DNA of 64,000 nucleotides from Thermococcus barossii (lineage in GTDB: Archaea > Methanobacteriota_B > Thermococci > Thermococcales > Thermococcaceae). The stretch is from assembly GCF_002214465.1 (NCBI RefSeq), contig NZ_CP015101.1, positions 1,123,013 through 1,187,012 of the forward strand. Direction: 5' to 3'. Made by a program: the position numbers and the translations under genes. Below the pieces are notes generated by a model. The model saw only the letters and a list, made by a program, of their open reading frames with translations, was not told the origin of the DNA and did no database searches. Each line of letters starts with the position of its first letter. The first letter of the stretch is position 1. This document shows positions 25,439 through 35,095 of the stretch, piece after piece.

Positions 25439-26641
25439 TCAGCCGAAGAACGTAACCTCCACACCTTCACCGGCATCAAGTATCTCGACGTTCTCCGGCA
25501 CCTCTATGAAGCCATCGGCGTCAATGAAGCTCGTAACGGCCCCGCTCCCCTTGAGTATCGGTACAGCTTTTTCACCCTCTATTCTGACGGGAAGGAATTG
25601 ACGCCTGCCTTTAACGGAGAAGACCTTGTGGGCGAGCCTTTTCTTCACCTTCCTGACTTCGCTCTCCCTACCAAGGAGCTTCCTGAGCAGGGGTGCAACG
25701 AGCAGGGTGAAGTTAGTTAGACAGCTGGTGGGGTAGCCGGGGAGGCCAAAGACCGGCTTTCCGTTGATTATTCCAATTATAGCCGGCTTTCCAGGTTGAA
25801 TCGCTATGCCATGTACCTTCACCTCCCCCAGCTCCTCGATTATCGAGCTGGTGAGGTCCCTTATCCCGCCGCTCGCGCCACCGCTGAGGATCACCACGTC
25901 GCAGCACTCGACGCCCCTCTCGATGAGGGCCTTGAGGCTCTCCCTGCTGTCCCGCGCTATGCCGAGGAAAATCGCTTCGCCACCGAGCTCCCTCACAGCA
26001 TCGGCTATTGCTCTACCGTTGATGTCGTAGATCTGGCCGGGCTTTAACTCCCCTCCTGGAAGGACGAGCTCGTTCCCGGTGCTTATCACGGCCACCCTCG
26101 GCCTCTTGAAGACCGGGACCTCGGAAATCCCAACGGCGGAGAGGAGGGCGGTTTCTTTGAAGCCGAGCTTTGTCCCCCTCCTTAGGAGGGGTTTTCCCTC
26201 TGGAATGTCCGCCCCGGCCTTCATGACGCCGAGACCGGGATATGCTGGCCTGTAGATGACCACCTCATCGCCCTCCCTGTCCACGTCCTCGAACTGTATC
26301 ACCGCGTCGGCACCCTTCGGCAGCGGTGCGCCCGTGGAGATGTAGACGCTCTCGCCCTGCTTGAGCTCGAAGTCGGGGAAGTCACCGGCGTTCACCTCAC
26401 CGATGACCCTCAGCCTGACCGGTTCGTTCTCGCTCGCCATGAAGGTGTCCTCGGCGCGAACCGCGTAGCCGTCAACGGTTGCCCTGTCGAAGGGAGGAAC
26501 GTCTATGGGAGAAGCCACGTCCTCCGCAAGAACCCTGCCGAGGGCATCTCCCAGGGGAACTTTTTCTACTTCTGGCATCAGGGGAAATGAGTCTATGACC
26601 TCAAGCGCCTTTTCCAGAGGAACAACTTTCAGGAACGCCAT
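25439..26641 (-). CDS. moeA: Molybdopterin molybdenumtransferase MoeA
   Basis: Inserts Mo or W into adenylated molybdopterin; in Thermococcales the metal is mainly tungsten. 400 aa with the MoeA layout: PPFDRATVDGYAV, DAVIQFED, VAVISTGNEL, YDINGRAI, VILSGGASGG, and KPVFGLPGYPTSC before the C-terminal beta-barrel. ATG follows CCGGTGATAG. The MobB-like gene of the same pathway is at 52421. Confidence 0.95.
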   Translation of the reverse strand: MAFLKVVPLEKALEVIDSFPLMPEVEKVPLGDALGRVLAEDVASPIDVPPFDRATVDGYAVRAEDTFMASENEPVRLRVIGEVNAGDFPDFELKQGESVYISTGAPLPKGADAVIQFEDVDREGDEVVIYRPAYPGLGVMKAGADIPEGKPLLRRGTKLGFKETALLSAVGISEVPVFKRPRVAVISTGNELVLPGGELKPGQIYDINGRAIADAVRELGGEAIFLGIARDSRESLKALIERGVECCDVVILSGGASGGIRDLTSSIIEELGEVKVHGIAIQPGKPAIIGIINGKPVFGLPGYPTSCLTNFTLLVAPLLRKLLGRESEVRKVKKRLAHKVFSVKGRRQFLPVRIEGEKAVPILKGSGAVTSFIDADGFIEVPENVEILDAGEGVEVTFFG

Positions 26642-26704
26642 TCTATCACCGGAGAAAAGAAAGCGCGGTTCTATAAATGGGTTGCGTAAAAGGAAACGTT
26701 TAAC

Positions 26705-26860
26705 TCACCACTCCTCCTCTTCCTCCCAGTCTTCCTCTTCCCACTCCTCTTCCCACTCCTCGTCCTCCCAGTCCTCCTCGAATTCCCACTCCTCCTCTTC
26801 CTCGAAGAGGTCTTCCTCCTCAAACTCCTCGACCTTCTTCTTTTTCTTAGGAGGCTGCAT
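26705..26860 (-). CDS. Glu/Trp-rich acidic miniprotein, 51 aa
   Basis: After MQPPKKKKKVEEF the protein is almost only Glu, Asp and Trp: by hand count 27 Glu, 4 Asp and 6 Trp of 51 residues, with Trp spaced at 4-6 residues and ending EEEEEW. A GGGGGATTGG sequence precedes the ATG. A basic head and an acidic tail suggest an intrinsically disordered or nucleic-acid-mimicking or binding protein; this is inference. Opposite-strand reading (Ser-rich) is a shadow. Confidence 0.72.
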   Translation of the reverse strand: MQPPKKKKKVEEFEEEDLFEEEEEWEFEEDWEDEEWEEEWEEEDWEEEEEW

Positions 26861-26990
26861 TCCAATCCCCCTTCCCAATAGCCAATAATGGCTTATAAAC
26901 TTTTTTCTACAGAATCGAAGCCTTTCACAGCCAAAATTTTTGATTAGAACGGTTAGAAAGGTTTTTAATTGTGGAGACGTATCAGAGACC

Positions 26991-27752
26991 ATGAGGGTGG
27001 CCATCGTAACAAGCGACGCTAGGGTTTACTACCTGGCCACAAGGGTGCTGAAGGAGTACGGCATACCCTTCCACAGCATCAGGGTGGGGGATAGGATACC
27101 GTTCGATGTCGAGGTCGTCCTGACGAGCGAGGGGGACTGTCCAAGGGTGGATTTTCCGGTCAAGGTGATCGTAAGGAACGAGAATTTCATAGATGAACTC
27201 CTCGCCAAGCTCGAAGGGAGGGAGAGGTTTAAAAGGGTGTACATAGCCATTGACCCCGGTGAGAGGCCCGGCCTGAGCGTCGTTGCCGACAACCGCGTGG
27301 TTGAGGTTCACCACCTCAAAAGCCCCCGGGACGTTGGAATAATACTCGACCTGCTGGAAAAGTACCCCGGTGCTAAAATCAAAATCGGACACGGGGCCAA
27401 GAGGCAGAGGGTTCTCATGCTGAAAGCCCTCGCAGACCTGCTGGGATACGATTACCCGATCATCGTGGTCAACGAGTCGAGGACTACCCCCAAGGTCGGG
27501 GGGATAGAGGTCTCCCAGGTTCAGGACATCGTGGCTGCCATAAACATAGGGCTCCGTGAGGGGAGGGAGGTTCCCATCGGGGAGCTCATAGAGACGAAAG
27601 AGCCTACGAAGCGTGAGATTGATGACATAAAGAGACGGAGCCGCGAGCTGAGCGGGAACATCACCATATCCTCAAAGCTCGCCCGTGAGGTGGCCCTGGG
27701 CAATCTGACGCTTGAGGAGGCTATCGAAAAGCAGAGGAGGCGGTCAAGATGA
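26991..27752 (+). CDS. Conserved archaeal protein with RuvC/RNase H-like features, 253 aa
   Basis: N-terminal ~85 residues form a Rossmann-like segment ([19 protein letters not shown]). The rest looks like an RNase H/RuvC-YqgF fold: [15 protein letters not shown] (beta1 Asp), IVVNESRTT (Glu at the end of a strand), [12 protein letters not shown] (C-terminal helix Asp), the three acidic positions of that fold, then a basic C-terminal tail. Catalysis is not proven. ATG 26991 is 25-30 nt after TTTTTAATT, so leaderless. Its TGA overlaps the cdc48 ATG (ATGA): co-translation. Confidence 0.75.
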   Translation: MRVAIVTSDARVYYLATRVLKEYGIPFHSIRVGDRIPFDVEVVLTSEGDCPRVDFPVKVIVRNENFIDELLAKLEGRERFKRVYIAIDPGERPGLSVVADNRVVEVHHLKSPRDVGIILDLLEKYPGAKIKIGHGAKRQRVLMLKALADLLGYDYPIIVVNESRTTPKVGGIEVSQVQDIVAAINIGLREGREVPIGELIETKEPTKREIDDIKRRSRELSGNITISSKLAREVALGNLTLEEAIEKQRRRSR

Positions 27753-30262
27753 TTTTTGGAAAGGACGAGGAGAGGTACGAGAAGATAAAGCTCCGCGTTG
27801 CCGAGGCCCTTAAGAGAGACGTTGGGAGGGGGATAGTTCGCTTTGACCGAAAGTATCAGAAGCAGCTTGGGGTGGAGCCGGGCGACATCGTGGAGCTGAT
27901 AGGCGACCGCACAACCGCCGCGATAGTCGCAAACCCGCACCCGGACGACCGGGGACTGGACATCATCAGAATGGACGGCTACATCAGGAGGAACGCCGGG
28001 GTCAGCATAGGCGACTACGTGACGGTAGCGAAGGCCGAGGTGCAGGAGGCAAAGAAGGTCACCCTTGCTCCGGCCCAGAAGGGCGTCTTCATCCAGATAC
28101 CCGGCGATATGGTGAAGCAGAACCTCCTGGGAAGGCCCGTGGTGAAGGGGGACCTGGTGGTCGCCAGCAGCAGGGGGGAGACCTACTACGGCGGCTCGCC
28201 CTTTGACGAGCTGCTCAGGGGGCTCTTCGAGACAATGCCCCTCGGGTTCGGGGAGCTGAAGTTCGTGGTGGTCAGCACCAACCCCAAGGGCGTCGTCCAG
28301 ATAACCTACAACACCGAGGTTGAGGTCCTCCCGCAGGCGGTTGAGGTGCGCGAGGAGGCCATCCCAGAGGTCACCTACGAGGACATCGGCGGCCTGAACG
28401 ATGCGATTCAAAAGATACGCGAAATGGTCGAACTTCCGCTCAAGCACCCCGAGCTCTTCGAGCGCCTTGGCATTGAGCCGCCGAAGGGAGTTCTCCTATA
28501 CGGTCCTCCGGGAACGGGTAAGACTCTGCTCGCTAAAGCCGTTGCCAACGAAGCGAACGCCCATTTCATTGCAATAAACGGTCCAGAGATAATGAGCAAA
28601 TTCTACGGGGAGAGCGAGGAAAGGTTAAGGGAGATATTCAAGGACGCCGAGGAGAACGCACCGAGCATCATCTTCATAGATGAGATTGACGCCATAGCCC
28701 CGAAGAGGGAGGAGGTCGTTGGGGAGGTCGAGAAGCGCGTCGTCAGCCAGCTACTCACGCTTATGGACGGCCTCAAGGGCAGGGGCAAGGTCATAGTCAT
28801 AGCGGCAACCAACAGACCCGATGCCCTCGACCCGGCCCTCAGAAGGCCTGGTAGATTCGACAGGGAGATAGAAGTCGGCGTTCCGGACAAGCAGGGCAGG
28901 AAAGAGATACTCCAGATACACACGAGGGGAATGCCCCTAGAACCGGACTACGACAAGGCCACGGTTCTCAAGGTTCTCAGGGAGCTGGCCAAGAGGGAGG
29001 CCTTCAAGAGGGAGAAGATTGAGAGACTCATCGAGAAGGTCGAGGCCGCTAAGAGCGACAGTGAGGTTAAGGAGGCTCTGAAGAGTGAGAGCGAGATTTA
29101 TCCGGAGGTAAGGGGCAGACTGATAGACAGAATGCTTGAGGAGATAGCAGAAAAGACGCACGGCTTCGTTGGAGCGGACCTCGCGGCCCTCGCGAGAGAG
29201 GCGGCGATGGTTGTTCTGAGAAGGCTCATAAACGAGGGCAAGATCAGCCCGGAGCAGGAGAGAATCCCACCGGAGGTTCTCCAGCAGCTCCGTGTGAGGA
29301 AGGCCGACTTCTACGAGGCGCTGAAGATGGTGGAGCCGAGCGCCCTCAGGGAGGTTCTCATCGAGATGCCCAACGTCCACTGGGAGGACGTCGGCGGGCT
29401 GGAGGAGGTAAAGCAGGAACTCAAGGAGGCCGTTGAGTGGCCCCTCAAGTATCCCAAGGCTTTCCAGCGGTTGGGGATAGAGCCACCGAAGGGAGTGCTC
29501 CTCTACGGGCCGCCGGGAACGGGCAAAACGCTACTGGCAAAGGCCGTCGCAACGGAGAGCGAGGCCAACTTCATCGGCATCCGCGGGCCGGAGGTGCTGA
29601 GCAAGTGGGTTGGCGAGAGCGAGAAGCGCGTGAGGGAGATATTCAGGAAGGCAAGGCAGGCGGCTCCAACGGTGATATTCATAGACGAGATTGACGCGAT
29701 AGCCCCCGCCAGGGGCATGGAGGGCGACCGCGTTACGGACAGGCTCATCAACCAGCTCCTCACGGAGATGGACGGAATAGAGCGCAACAGCGGCGTGGTG
29801 GTAATAGCGGCCACCAACAGGCCCGACATTCTTGACCCGGCATTACTGAGGCCCGGCAGGTTTGACAGGCTCATACTCGTGCCAGCGCCAGACGAGAAGG
29901 CCAGGCTGGAGATATTCAAGGTGCACACCAGAAGGGTTCCCCTCGCGGGAGATGTAAACCTCCGCGAGCTTGCGAAGAAGACCGAAGGCTACTCCGGTGC
30001 CGACATCGAGGCCCTGGTGAGGGAGGCGGCCCTGCTGGCGATGCGCAGGATAATGGCCGAACTTCCAGCGGAAATCGTGGAAGAGGAAAGCGAAGAGTTC
30101 CTTGAAAAGCTCAGGGTCTCAAGGCGGGACTTCGAGGAGGCCCTCAAGAAGGTCAAGCCGAGCATAACGCCCTACATGATGGACTACTACAGGAACTTTG
30201 AGGAGAGCAGGAAGTCGAGGGTCGAAAAGAGAGCGGCCGGCCCTGACTACTACACCTTCTGA
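27749..30262 (+). CDS. Cdc48/VCP-type AAA+ ATPase (837 aa)
   Basis: Hexameric double-ring unfoldase. N-domain (double-psi barrel) to ~190; D1 with [17 protein letters not shown] and [16 protein letters not shown]2 with [17 protein letters not shown] and [16 protein letters not shown] ~50-residue Lys/Glu-rich helical insert sits late in D1 ([17 protein letters not shown]...), also present but different in the second copy at 48596. C-terminus ends DYYTF, two aromatic residues near the end, resembling but not matching a proteasome HbYX tail. Co-translated with the RuvC-like gene. Confidence 0.97.
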   Translation: MIFGKDEERYEKIKLRVAEALKRDVGRGIVRFDRKYQKQLGVEPGDIVELIGDRTTAAIVANPHPDDRGLDIIRMDGYIRRNAGVSIGDYVTVAKAEVQEAKKVTLAPAQKGVFIQIPGDMVKQNLLGRPVVKGDLVVASSRGETYYGGSPFDELLRGLFETMPLGFGELKFVVVSTNPKGVVQITYNTEVEVLPQAVEVREEAIPEVTYEDIGGLNDAIQKIREMVELPLKHPELFERLGIEPPKGVLLYGPPGTGKTLLAKAVANEANAHFIAINGPEIMSKFYGESEERLREIFKDAEENAPSIIFIDEIDAIAPKREEVVGEVEKRVVSQLLTLMDGLKGRGKVIVIAATNRPDALDPALRRPGRFDREIEVGVPDKQGRKEILQIHTRGMPLEPDYDKATVLKVLRELAKREAFKREKIERLIEKVEAAKSDSEVKEALKSESEIYPEVRGRLIDRMLEEIAEKTHGFVGADLAALAREAAMVVLRRLINEGKISPEQERIPPEVLQQLRVRKADFYEALKMVEPSALREVLIEMPNVHWEDVGGLEEVKQELKEAVEWPLKYPKAFQRLGIEPPKGVLLYGPPGTGKTLLAKAVATESEANFIGIRGPEVLSKWVGESEKRVREIFRKARQAAPTVIFIDEIDAIAPARGMEGDRVTDRLINQLLTEMDGIERNSGVVVIAATNRPDILDPALLRPGRFDRLILVPAPDEKARLEIFKVHTRRVPLAGDVNLRELAKKTEGYSGADIEALVREAALLAMRRIMAELPAEIVEEESEEFLEKLRVSRRDFEEALKKVKPSITPYMMDYYRNFEESRKSRVEKRAAGPDYYTF

Positions 30263-30337
30263 TTTCTTTTCCCTTTGGAAAAAGTTTTATACGTTGGTGC
30301 CCAAGAACTTACACGATTAAACCGAGGGGTGGCGAAA

Positions 30338-30664
30338 ATGGTCAAGATAATAGCCTCCAAGCTTAGGGACGTGGAGCTGATAACCGACACTGGTATAAGG
30401 CTCGGCTGGGTCTACGACCTCAGCTTCGATGAGGAAACTGGAGACATTCTCGTGATAGTTGCCGAGCCTGATGAGGATCTCGATACGAGCGAGTTTGTCA
30501 CCGATCACGAGGGTCTTCTCCTCATTCCGGTCAGCGCTGTCAAGAGCATTGGTGAGGTTATCATAATCGACTCCAGCAAGCTCGCAGTCAAGTCCAAGCT
30601 CAGAAGGGTAGGCACGATAAAAAGGAAGCTCACCGAGGAGGAGTCTGGGACCCTCGGGGAGTGA
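30338..30664 (+). CDS. PRC-barrel domain protein, 108 aa
   Basis: Archaeal stand-alone PRC-barrel: LRDVELITDTGIRLGWVYDLSFDEETGDILVIV (quoted in pieces) and LLIPVSAVKSIGEVIIIDSSKL are the strand-turn repeats of the fold. The family includes the RimM C-domain and photosystem H-subunit domains; archaeal single-domain versions such as CdpB-like proteins bind cell-division factors in haloarchaea, so a division role is possible but unproven. TATA GTTTTATAC at ~30285; ATG 30338 is preferred over the upstream frame extension. Confidence 0.85.
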   Translation: MVKIIASKLRDVELITDTGIRLGWVYDLSFDEETGDILVIVAEPDEDLDTSEFVTDHEGLLLIPVSAVKSIGEVIIIDSSKLAVKSKLRRVGTIKRKLTEEESGTLGE

Positions 30665-30673
30665 TCCCCTCTT

Positions 30674-31381
30674 TTAATATCCCTCATAGAGCCTCATGGC
30701 CAGAAACCTCGGAAGTCCTGCCTCTATTATCTTCCTTGCGGCCTCTTCCACGTCGTATTCCACCCGATGGAACTCAACGTTATCCGAAAGCTTTCCCTCG
30801 GTGTCTATCAGCGCGTAGCTTGCCCTCCAATCCCCATCGCGGGGCTGACCCATCCCGCCGGGGTTGATAATTCTTCTTCCATTGATCACCCTGAGCATGG
30901 GCACATGGGTGTGGCCGACGAGGAGGTCGTCCTGTTTAACGTAGCTCAGAACGGCGCGGAACTCCTCCTCTGGGAGCCAGGGGAAGAGGTACTCGTCCAG
31001 AGGGGCCCGGGGGGAGCCGTGGATTAGGAGGTAGCTTCGGCCCGTGTCGTCAGTGAAGAGCCCCCTAACCGGAAGGCGCCTCAGGAACTCAAGGTTTTCA
31101 ACGCTCATCACCCGCTGGTGCCACCTTACAGCCTGTCTCGCGTAGGGATTGAATCCCCACTCGGCGCCGAAGGCTATTGCGTTGTCGTGGTTTCCGCGAA
31201 CGCAAAGGAAAGTTCGTTTCTTCATCTGCCTCCTCACGAACTCCACAACCTCGTTCGGACTGGCTCCATATCCCACCAGGTCGCCCATGCAGAGTACCGC
31301 ATCGGCCCTTCTGACCTCTCGCCAAACTGCTTTCAGCGCTTCCAGGTTGGAGTGGATGTCGCTTATGAGGGCGATGAGCAT
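30674..31381 (-). CDS. Metallophosphoesterase (MJ0936/YfcE-like)
   Basis: Calcineurin-like phosphodiesterase, 235 aa. All metal motifs present: ISDIHSNLEAL (DxH), MGDLVGYG (GD), VRGNHDNAI (GNHD), LIHGSPR and VGHTHVP (GHxH). Known relatives hydrolyse 2',3'- or 3',5'-cyclic nucleotides or bis-pNPP; the natural substrate is not fixed. ATG follows GGGGAGTGCC. Convergent with the PRC-barrel gene, about 10 nt apart. Confidence 0.9.
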   Translation of the reverse strand: MLIALISDIHSNLEALKAVWREVRRADAVLCMGDLVGYGASPNEVVEFVRRQMKKRTFLCVRGNHDNAIAFGAEWGFNPYARQAVRWHQRVMSVENLEFLRRLPVRGLFTDDTGRSYLLIHGSPRAPLDEYLFPWLPEEEFRAVLSYVKQDDLLVGHTHVPMLRVINGRRIINPGGMGQPRDGDWRASYALIDTEGKLSDNVEFHRVEYDVEEAARKIIEAGLPRFLAMRLYEGY

Positions 31382-31472
31382 GGCACTCCCCTATGTTTAT
31401 ATGGGAGACGCACGTTAAAAACACTTACCAAAAACCGGAGAGAACCGAGAAGAGATAGGAAGAAATGAGAAA

Positions 31473-32867
31473 TCACTCCTTCTTCTGCCTGGCCTTCCAG
31501 TTGCTCCACCTGTAGAGGGCCGCGAGGGACTTTATCGCCCTCTCCGGCTCGGGGTAGGCCGGAATGCCTTCCTCGTTGAGCATGTCTATTGCCTCTTTCG
31601 CCTCTATGCCGCCGACGATGGCAACGACGAGGGGCTTCTTCCTTCCGCTCTCGTTGTACTCGCGGATGACTATCTTCGCCAGGTCACGCGGGTCAAGCAC
31701 GGCCGTCTGGCAGTAGAGCACCGCTATGCTGTGCATGTTCGGGTTGGCGAGGGCGTCCCTGACGGCACCCTCGTAGGCCTCCGCGCCGGCCATACCGGTG
31801 AGGTCAACCGGGTTCTTGTAGCTTCCGAAGGGCGGCATGTGGTTGGCGAAGACCTTGAGGTCCTCGAGGTCGTCGTAGAGGTGAAGTCCCTCCTCCTCGG
31901 CGGCATCTGTGGCCATGACTCCTATTCCACCGCCGTTGGTGAGTATGACGACGTTCTCCCCCTCGGGCTCCGGGAGGTTGCTCAGAGTCCTGGCCCAGTC
32001 GAAAGCCTCGCCGATGGTGAGGGCCCTCAGGACGCCGCTCTGCTTGAAGGCCGCCTCGTATATCTTGTCGGCACCGGCGAGGGAACCGGTGTGGGAAGCG
32101 GCAGCCTTGGCACCGCGCTCGCTCCTTCCGGCCTTGATGATGATTATCGGCTTCTCCTTGCTGACCTCCCTGGCAACCTCCATGAAGCGCCTCCCGTCCT
32201 TGACGCCCTCCATGTAGATGAGGATGGCCTTGGTGTTGTCGTCGGTCTTGAAGAACTCGAGCAGGTCGGCATCGTCGATGTCGCTCTTGTTCCCGACGCT
32301 GACAACCGCTGAAAGGCCGACCTTCTCAAGGATGGTCCAGCCCATGAGGGCTATTCCCAGCGCACCGCTCTGGCTGATGAGGGCCAGGTTGCCTGGCATG
32401 ACGTCGGTGGGACCAAAGGTGGCGTTCATCTTGGCGGGGGTGTAAACGACGCCGAAGATGTTCGGGCCGAGGATTCTCATCCCGTACCTGTGGGCGGTCT
32501 CGACTATCTGCCTCTCGACCTTCTTGCCCTCCTCGCCGAGCTCGCCGAAGCCCGAGCTGATGATCGGGAGAACCTTGACGCCCTTCTTTCCTGCCTCCTC
32601 AACGACCTGTGGGACGAACTTGGCCGGGACGACGATGACGGCCATGTCCACCTCGTCCGGAACGTCGAGGATGCTCTTGTAGGACTTGAACTTCCTCCCG
32701 TTTATCTCTATCTCAACACCCTTGATGTTCACGGGGTATATCTTACCCTCGTATCCGTACTCAACAAGGTTTCTCATAATAGCATATCCTATCTTGCCCG
32801 GTTTCTCAGAAGCGCCGATGACGGCGATGCTCTTGGGTCTGAAGAGGGCCTCCAGGTTTCCTTCCAT
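31473..32867 (-). CDS. acdA: ADP-forming acyl-CoA synthetase, alpha subunit
   Basis: Converts acyl-CoA + ADP + Pi to acid + ATP, the energy-yielding step of peptide and sugar fermentation in Thermococcales. 464 aa: CoA-binding Rossmann start SIAVIGASEKPGKIGY, ligase-CoA region ILGPNIFGVVY, LISQSGALG, and the phosphohistidine AASHTGSLAG. The beta subunit (ATP-grasp) is not in the window, so several AcdA paralogues and their specificity cannot be told apart. ATG 32867 lies after GAGGTGAT; GTG at 32876 is an alternative. Confidence 0.93.
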   Translation of the reverse strand: MEGNLEALFRPKSIAVIGASEKPGKIGYAIMRNLVEYGYEGKIYPVNIKGVEIEINGRKFKSYKSILDVPDEVDMAVIVVPAKFVPQVVEEAGKKGVKVLPIISSGFGELGEEGKKVERQIVETAHRYGMRILGPNIFGVVYTPAKMNATFGPTDVMPGNLALISQSGALGIALMGWTILEKVGLSAVVSVGNKSDIDDADLLEFFKTDDNTKAILIYMEGVKDGRRFMEVAREVSKEKPIIIIKAGRSERGAKAAASHTGSLAGADKIYEAAFKQSGVLRALTIGEAFDWARTLSNLPEPEGENVVILTNGGGIGVMATDAAEEEGLHLYDDLEDLKVFANHMPPFGSYKNPVDLTGMAGAEAYEGAVRDALANPNMHSIAVLYCQTAVLDPRDLAKIVIREYNESGRKKPLVVAIVGGIEAKEAIDMLNEEGIPAYPEPERAIKSLAALYRWSNWKARQKKE

Positions 32868-33053
32868 CTCAATCACCTCATCCGAATGAAAGTCACAGTT
32901 TCACGTCCGTAAAACGAGTTATAACTTTTCCCTTCTCTTTTTGACGATAGGAAACTCGACGGACGTTAAAAGAACCGAAGGTTGGACACCATTTGGGAGA
33001 TTTTTCGAAAGGCTTTTAGTCCGCGAGGTGTAAACCCTTTAAGGGGAACATAA

Positions 33054-33509
33054 ATGAGAGCAATATCCAGCCGGAGCGAGAAGACGGCCCTCAAATGGCT
33101 CAGTCTATTGTTTGACTTCGTTGTGATCGCCCTTGGGACGCTCACGATGGTGTACGTTGTCTGGATGATCATAGACCTCGCTATAAACTCCATAAAGCAC
33201 TTCAGCCCGGATGAAGCCCTTCAGGGGATAGTTCTTATCTTGATATTTCTTGAGGTGTTTGAGATAATAGCGATGTACATCATCTATCACCACGTCCCAA
33301 TGAAAAATGTTGTGGAGATAGGCGTCCTGGCGCTCGTCAAAGAGCTACTCGTGACCATAAACCTTGAGGAACTCGGCTGGCAGATGCTCTTCGGGATAGC
33401 GGCTCTCATAGCGGCGATGGGATGGGTCTACACACGGGAACGGAGAAGAGAGGATGAACACGAACATTTCTTAATCGAACACGGAAGAGAGGAGCTCATG
33501 GGAGATTGA
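33054..33509 (+). CDS. PsiE-like membrane protein (first of tandem pair)
   Basis: Four predicted TM segments of the PsiE fold: WLSLLFDFVVIALGTLTMVYVV, ALQGIVLILIFLEVFEIIAMYII (in part), NVVEIGVLALVKELLV and LFGIAALIAAMGWVY, with a charged C-terminus. 151 aa. PsiE is named for phosphate-starvation induction in E. coli; function is unknown. A close paralogue follows 55 nt downstream and the same motifs (FDLVVIALGTLTM, NVVELGVLAMV, MAALILAMGWIYV) recur there. Confidence 0.82.
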   Translation: MRAISSRSEKTALKWLSLLFDFVVIALGTLTMVYVVWMIIDLAINSIKHFSPDEALQGIVLILIFLEVFEIIAMYIIYHHVPMKNVVEIGVLALVKELLVTINLEELGWQMLFGIAALIAAMGWVYTRERRREDEHEHFLIEHGREELMGD

Positions 33510-33564
33510 GGCCTCCCAATACGAACATTTTTAAATCCTAGTCCTTAGGCGTGCAGGTGGAAAC

Positions 33565-34005
33565 ATGAGTAGGAAGCCCACCATTGTGGAGAGCGTTGTG
33601 ATGGGCTGGCTTAGTGCTCTCTTCGACCTAGTCGTCATAGCTCTTGGGACGCTGACCATGGGCTACGTGATCTATCTGATCTGGAACCTCCTTGAGACAT
33701 CCCTACAGGGATTCGACGTGGAGGTTGTCCTCCACGAGATAGTGCTCATCATAATCTTCTTGGAGATCTTCGAACTGCTCGTGATGTACGTCAAGGAACA
33801 CCATGTCAGCATGAGGAACGTCGTCGAGCTCGGGGTTCTGGCGATGGTAAGGAAGATAGTCATCACTCTTGACTATAGCAAGATTCCCTGGACCACACTC
33901 ATTGGAATGGCAGCCTTGATACTTGCAATGGGCTGGATATATGTTCAGGAGAGAAGAAGGATAACATCTCACGAGGAGTTCCTGATTGAGAAGGGTAGGA
34001 AGTGA
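33565..34005 (+). CDS. PsiE-like membrane protein (second of tandem pair)
   Basis: 146 aa, four TM segments, alignable end to end with the protein at 33054 (LFDLVVIALGTLTMGYV, IVLIIIFLEIFELLVMYV, HHVSMRNVVELGVLAMVRKIV, GWIYVQERRR). The conserved H-H/E-H-V-x-M-(K/R)-N-V-V segment between TM2 and TM3 probably marks a functional site. ATG follows CAGGTGGAAAC, and TTTTTAAATCC just upstream may be its own TATA, so each gene may have its own promoter. Confidence 0.82.
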   Translation: MSRKPTIVESVVMGWLSALFDLVVIALGTLTMGYVIYLIWNLLETSLQGFDVEVVLHEIVLIIIFLEIFELLVMYVKEHHVSMRNVVELGVLAMVRKIVITLDYSKIPWTTLIGMAALILAMGWIYVQERRRITSHEEFLIEKGRK

Positions 34006-34058
34006 CTTTGGACAAACCCTAAATACCTTTACGGCCTTTCTTCTTTTAGGTGGTGAGT

Positions 34059-35084
34059 ATGGGAGTACAGATAGGTGAGCTGGTTCCGAGGAAGGAGATA
34101 GAGCTGGAGAACCTCTACGGAAGGAAGATCGCGATAGATGCCTTCAACGCGATATACCAGTTCCTCTCGACCATTCGTCAGCGCGACGGAACGCCGCTCA
34201 TGGACTCCCGGGGGAGGATAACCTCCCACCTCAGCGGACTCTTCTACAGGAACATCAACCTCATGGAGGCCGGGATAAAGCCGGCGTATGTGTTCGACGG
34301 CAAGCCGCCGGAGTTCAAGAAGAGGGAGATAGAGAAGAGGCGTGAGGCGAGGGAAGAGGCCGAGGAGAAGTGGTACGAGGCCCTCGAAAGGGGCGACCTC
34401 GAAGAGGCGAAGAAGTACGCGATGCGTGCAACCCGCGTAAACGAGGGGCTCATAAACGACGCCAAGAGACTCCTCGAGCTGATGGGCATCCCAGTAATCC
34501 AGGCGCCGAGCGAGGGTGAGGCCCAGGCGGCATACATGGCGGCGAGAAAGAAGGTCTACGCCTCCGCGAGCCAGGACTATGATTCTCTCCTCTTCGGCGC
34601 GCCGAGGCTTGTCAGAAACGTCACGATAACCGGGCGGAGAAAGCTCCCGGGGAAGAACGTCTACGTCGAGGTGAAGCCCGAACTGATAGTCTTGGAGGAA
34701 GTTCTCAGAGAGCTGGGCATAGACAGGGAAAAGCTCATCGAGATGGCCATCTTGGTGGGCACCGACTACAATCCGGGCGGGATTAAGGGCATCGGGCCGA
34801 AGAAAGCCCTAACCATCGTCAAGCGCAGCAAGGACCCGCTGAAGAAGTACAACAAGGACAGCGAGGTTGACCTCTACGCGATAAAGGAGTTCTTCCTCAA
34901 CCCGCCGGTTACCGATGAATACGAGCTTAAGTGGCGCGAGCCGGACGAGGAAGGAATCCTCAAATTCCTCTGCGATGAACACGACTTCAGCGAAGAGCGC
35001 GTTAAAAACGGCCTTGAGAGGTTGAAGAAGGCGGTAAAAGCAGGAAAGCAGTCGACGCTGGAGAGCTGGTTCGGGAAGCGCTGA
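34059..35084 (+). CDS. fen: Flap endonuclease 1
   Basis: Structure-specific nuclease that removes 5' flaps during Okazaki-fragment maturation. 341 aa. N region: [23 protein letters not shown] (catalytic Asp), [12 protein letters not shown] region: [44 protein letters not shown] (H3TH); C-terminal STLESWF is the PCNA-binding PIP box. The second ATG (34059) after AGGTGGTGAGT is the start. Confidence 0.98.
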   Translation: MGVQIGELVPRKEIELENLYGRKIAIDAFNAIYQFLSTIRQRDGTPLMDSRGRITSHLSGLFYRNINLMEAGIKPAYVFDGKPPEFKKREIEKRREAREEAEEKWYEALERGDLEEAKKYAMRATRVNEGLINDAKRLLELMGIPVIQAPSEGEAQAAYMAARKKVYASASQDYDSLLFGAPRLVRNVTITGRRKLPGKNVYVEVKPELIVLEEVLRELGIDREKLIEMAILVGTDYNPGGIKGIGPKKALTIVKRSKDPLKKYNKDSEVDLYAIKEFFLNPPVTDEYELKWREPDEEGILKFLCDEHDFSEERVKNGLERLKKAVKAGKQSTLESWFGKR

Positions 35085-35095
35085 CTTTCCTTTTC

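Noticed and set aside
26505-26888. Plus-strand Ser-rich 127-codon frame
   Set aside because: It is the antisense of the Glu/Trp-rich miniprotein gene and of the moeA start; poly-Ser arises from GAG/GAA repeats.
30248-30262. HbYX proteasome-docking tail on the 837-aa Cdc48
   Set aside because: The end YYTF has the aromatic residues one position off; not a strict HbYX.
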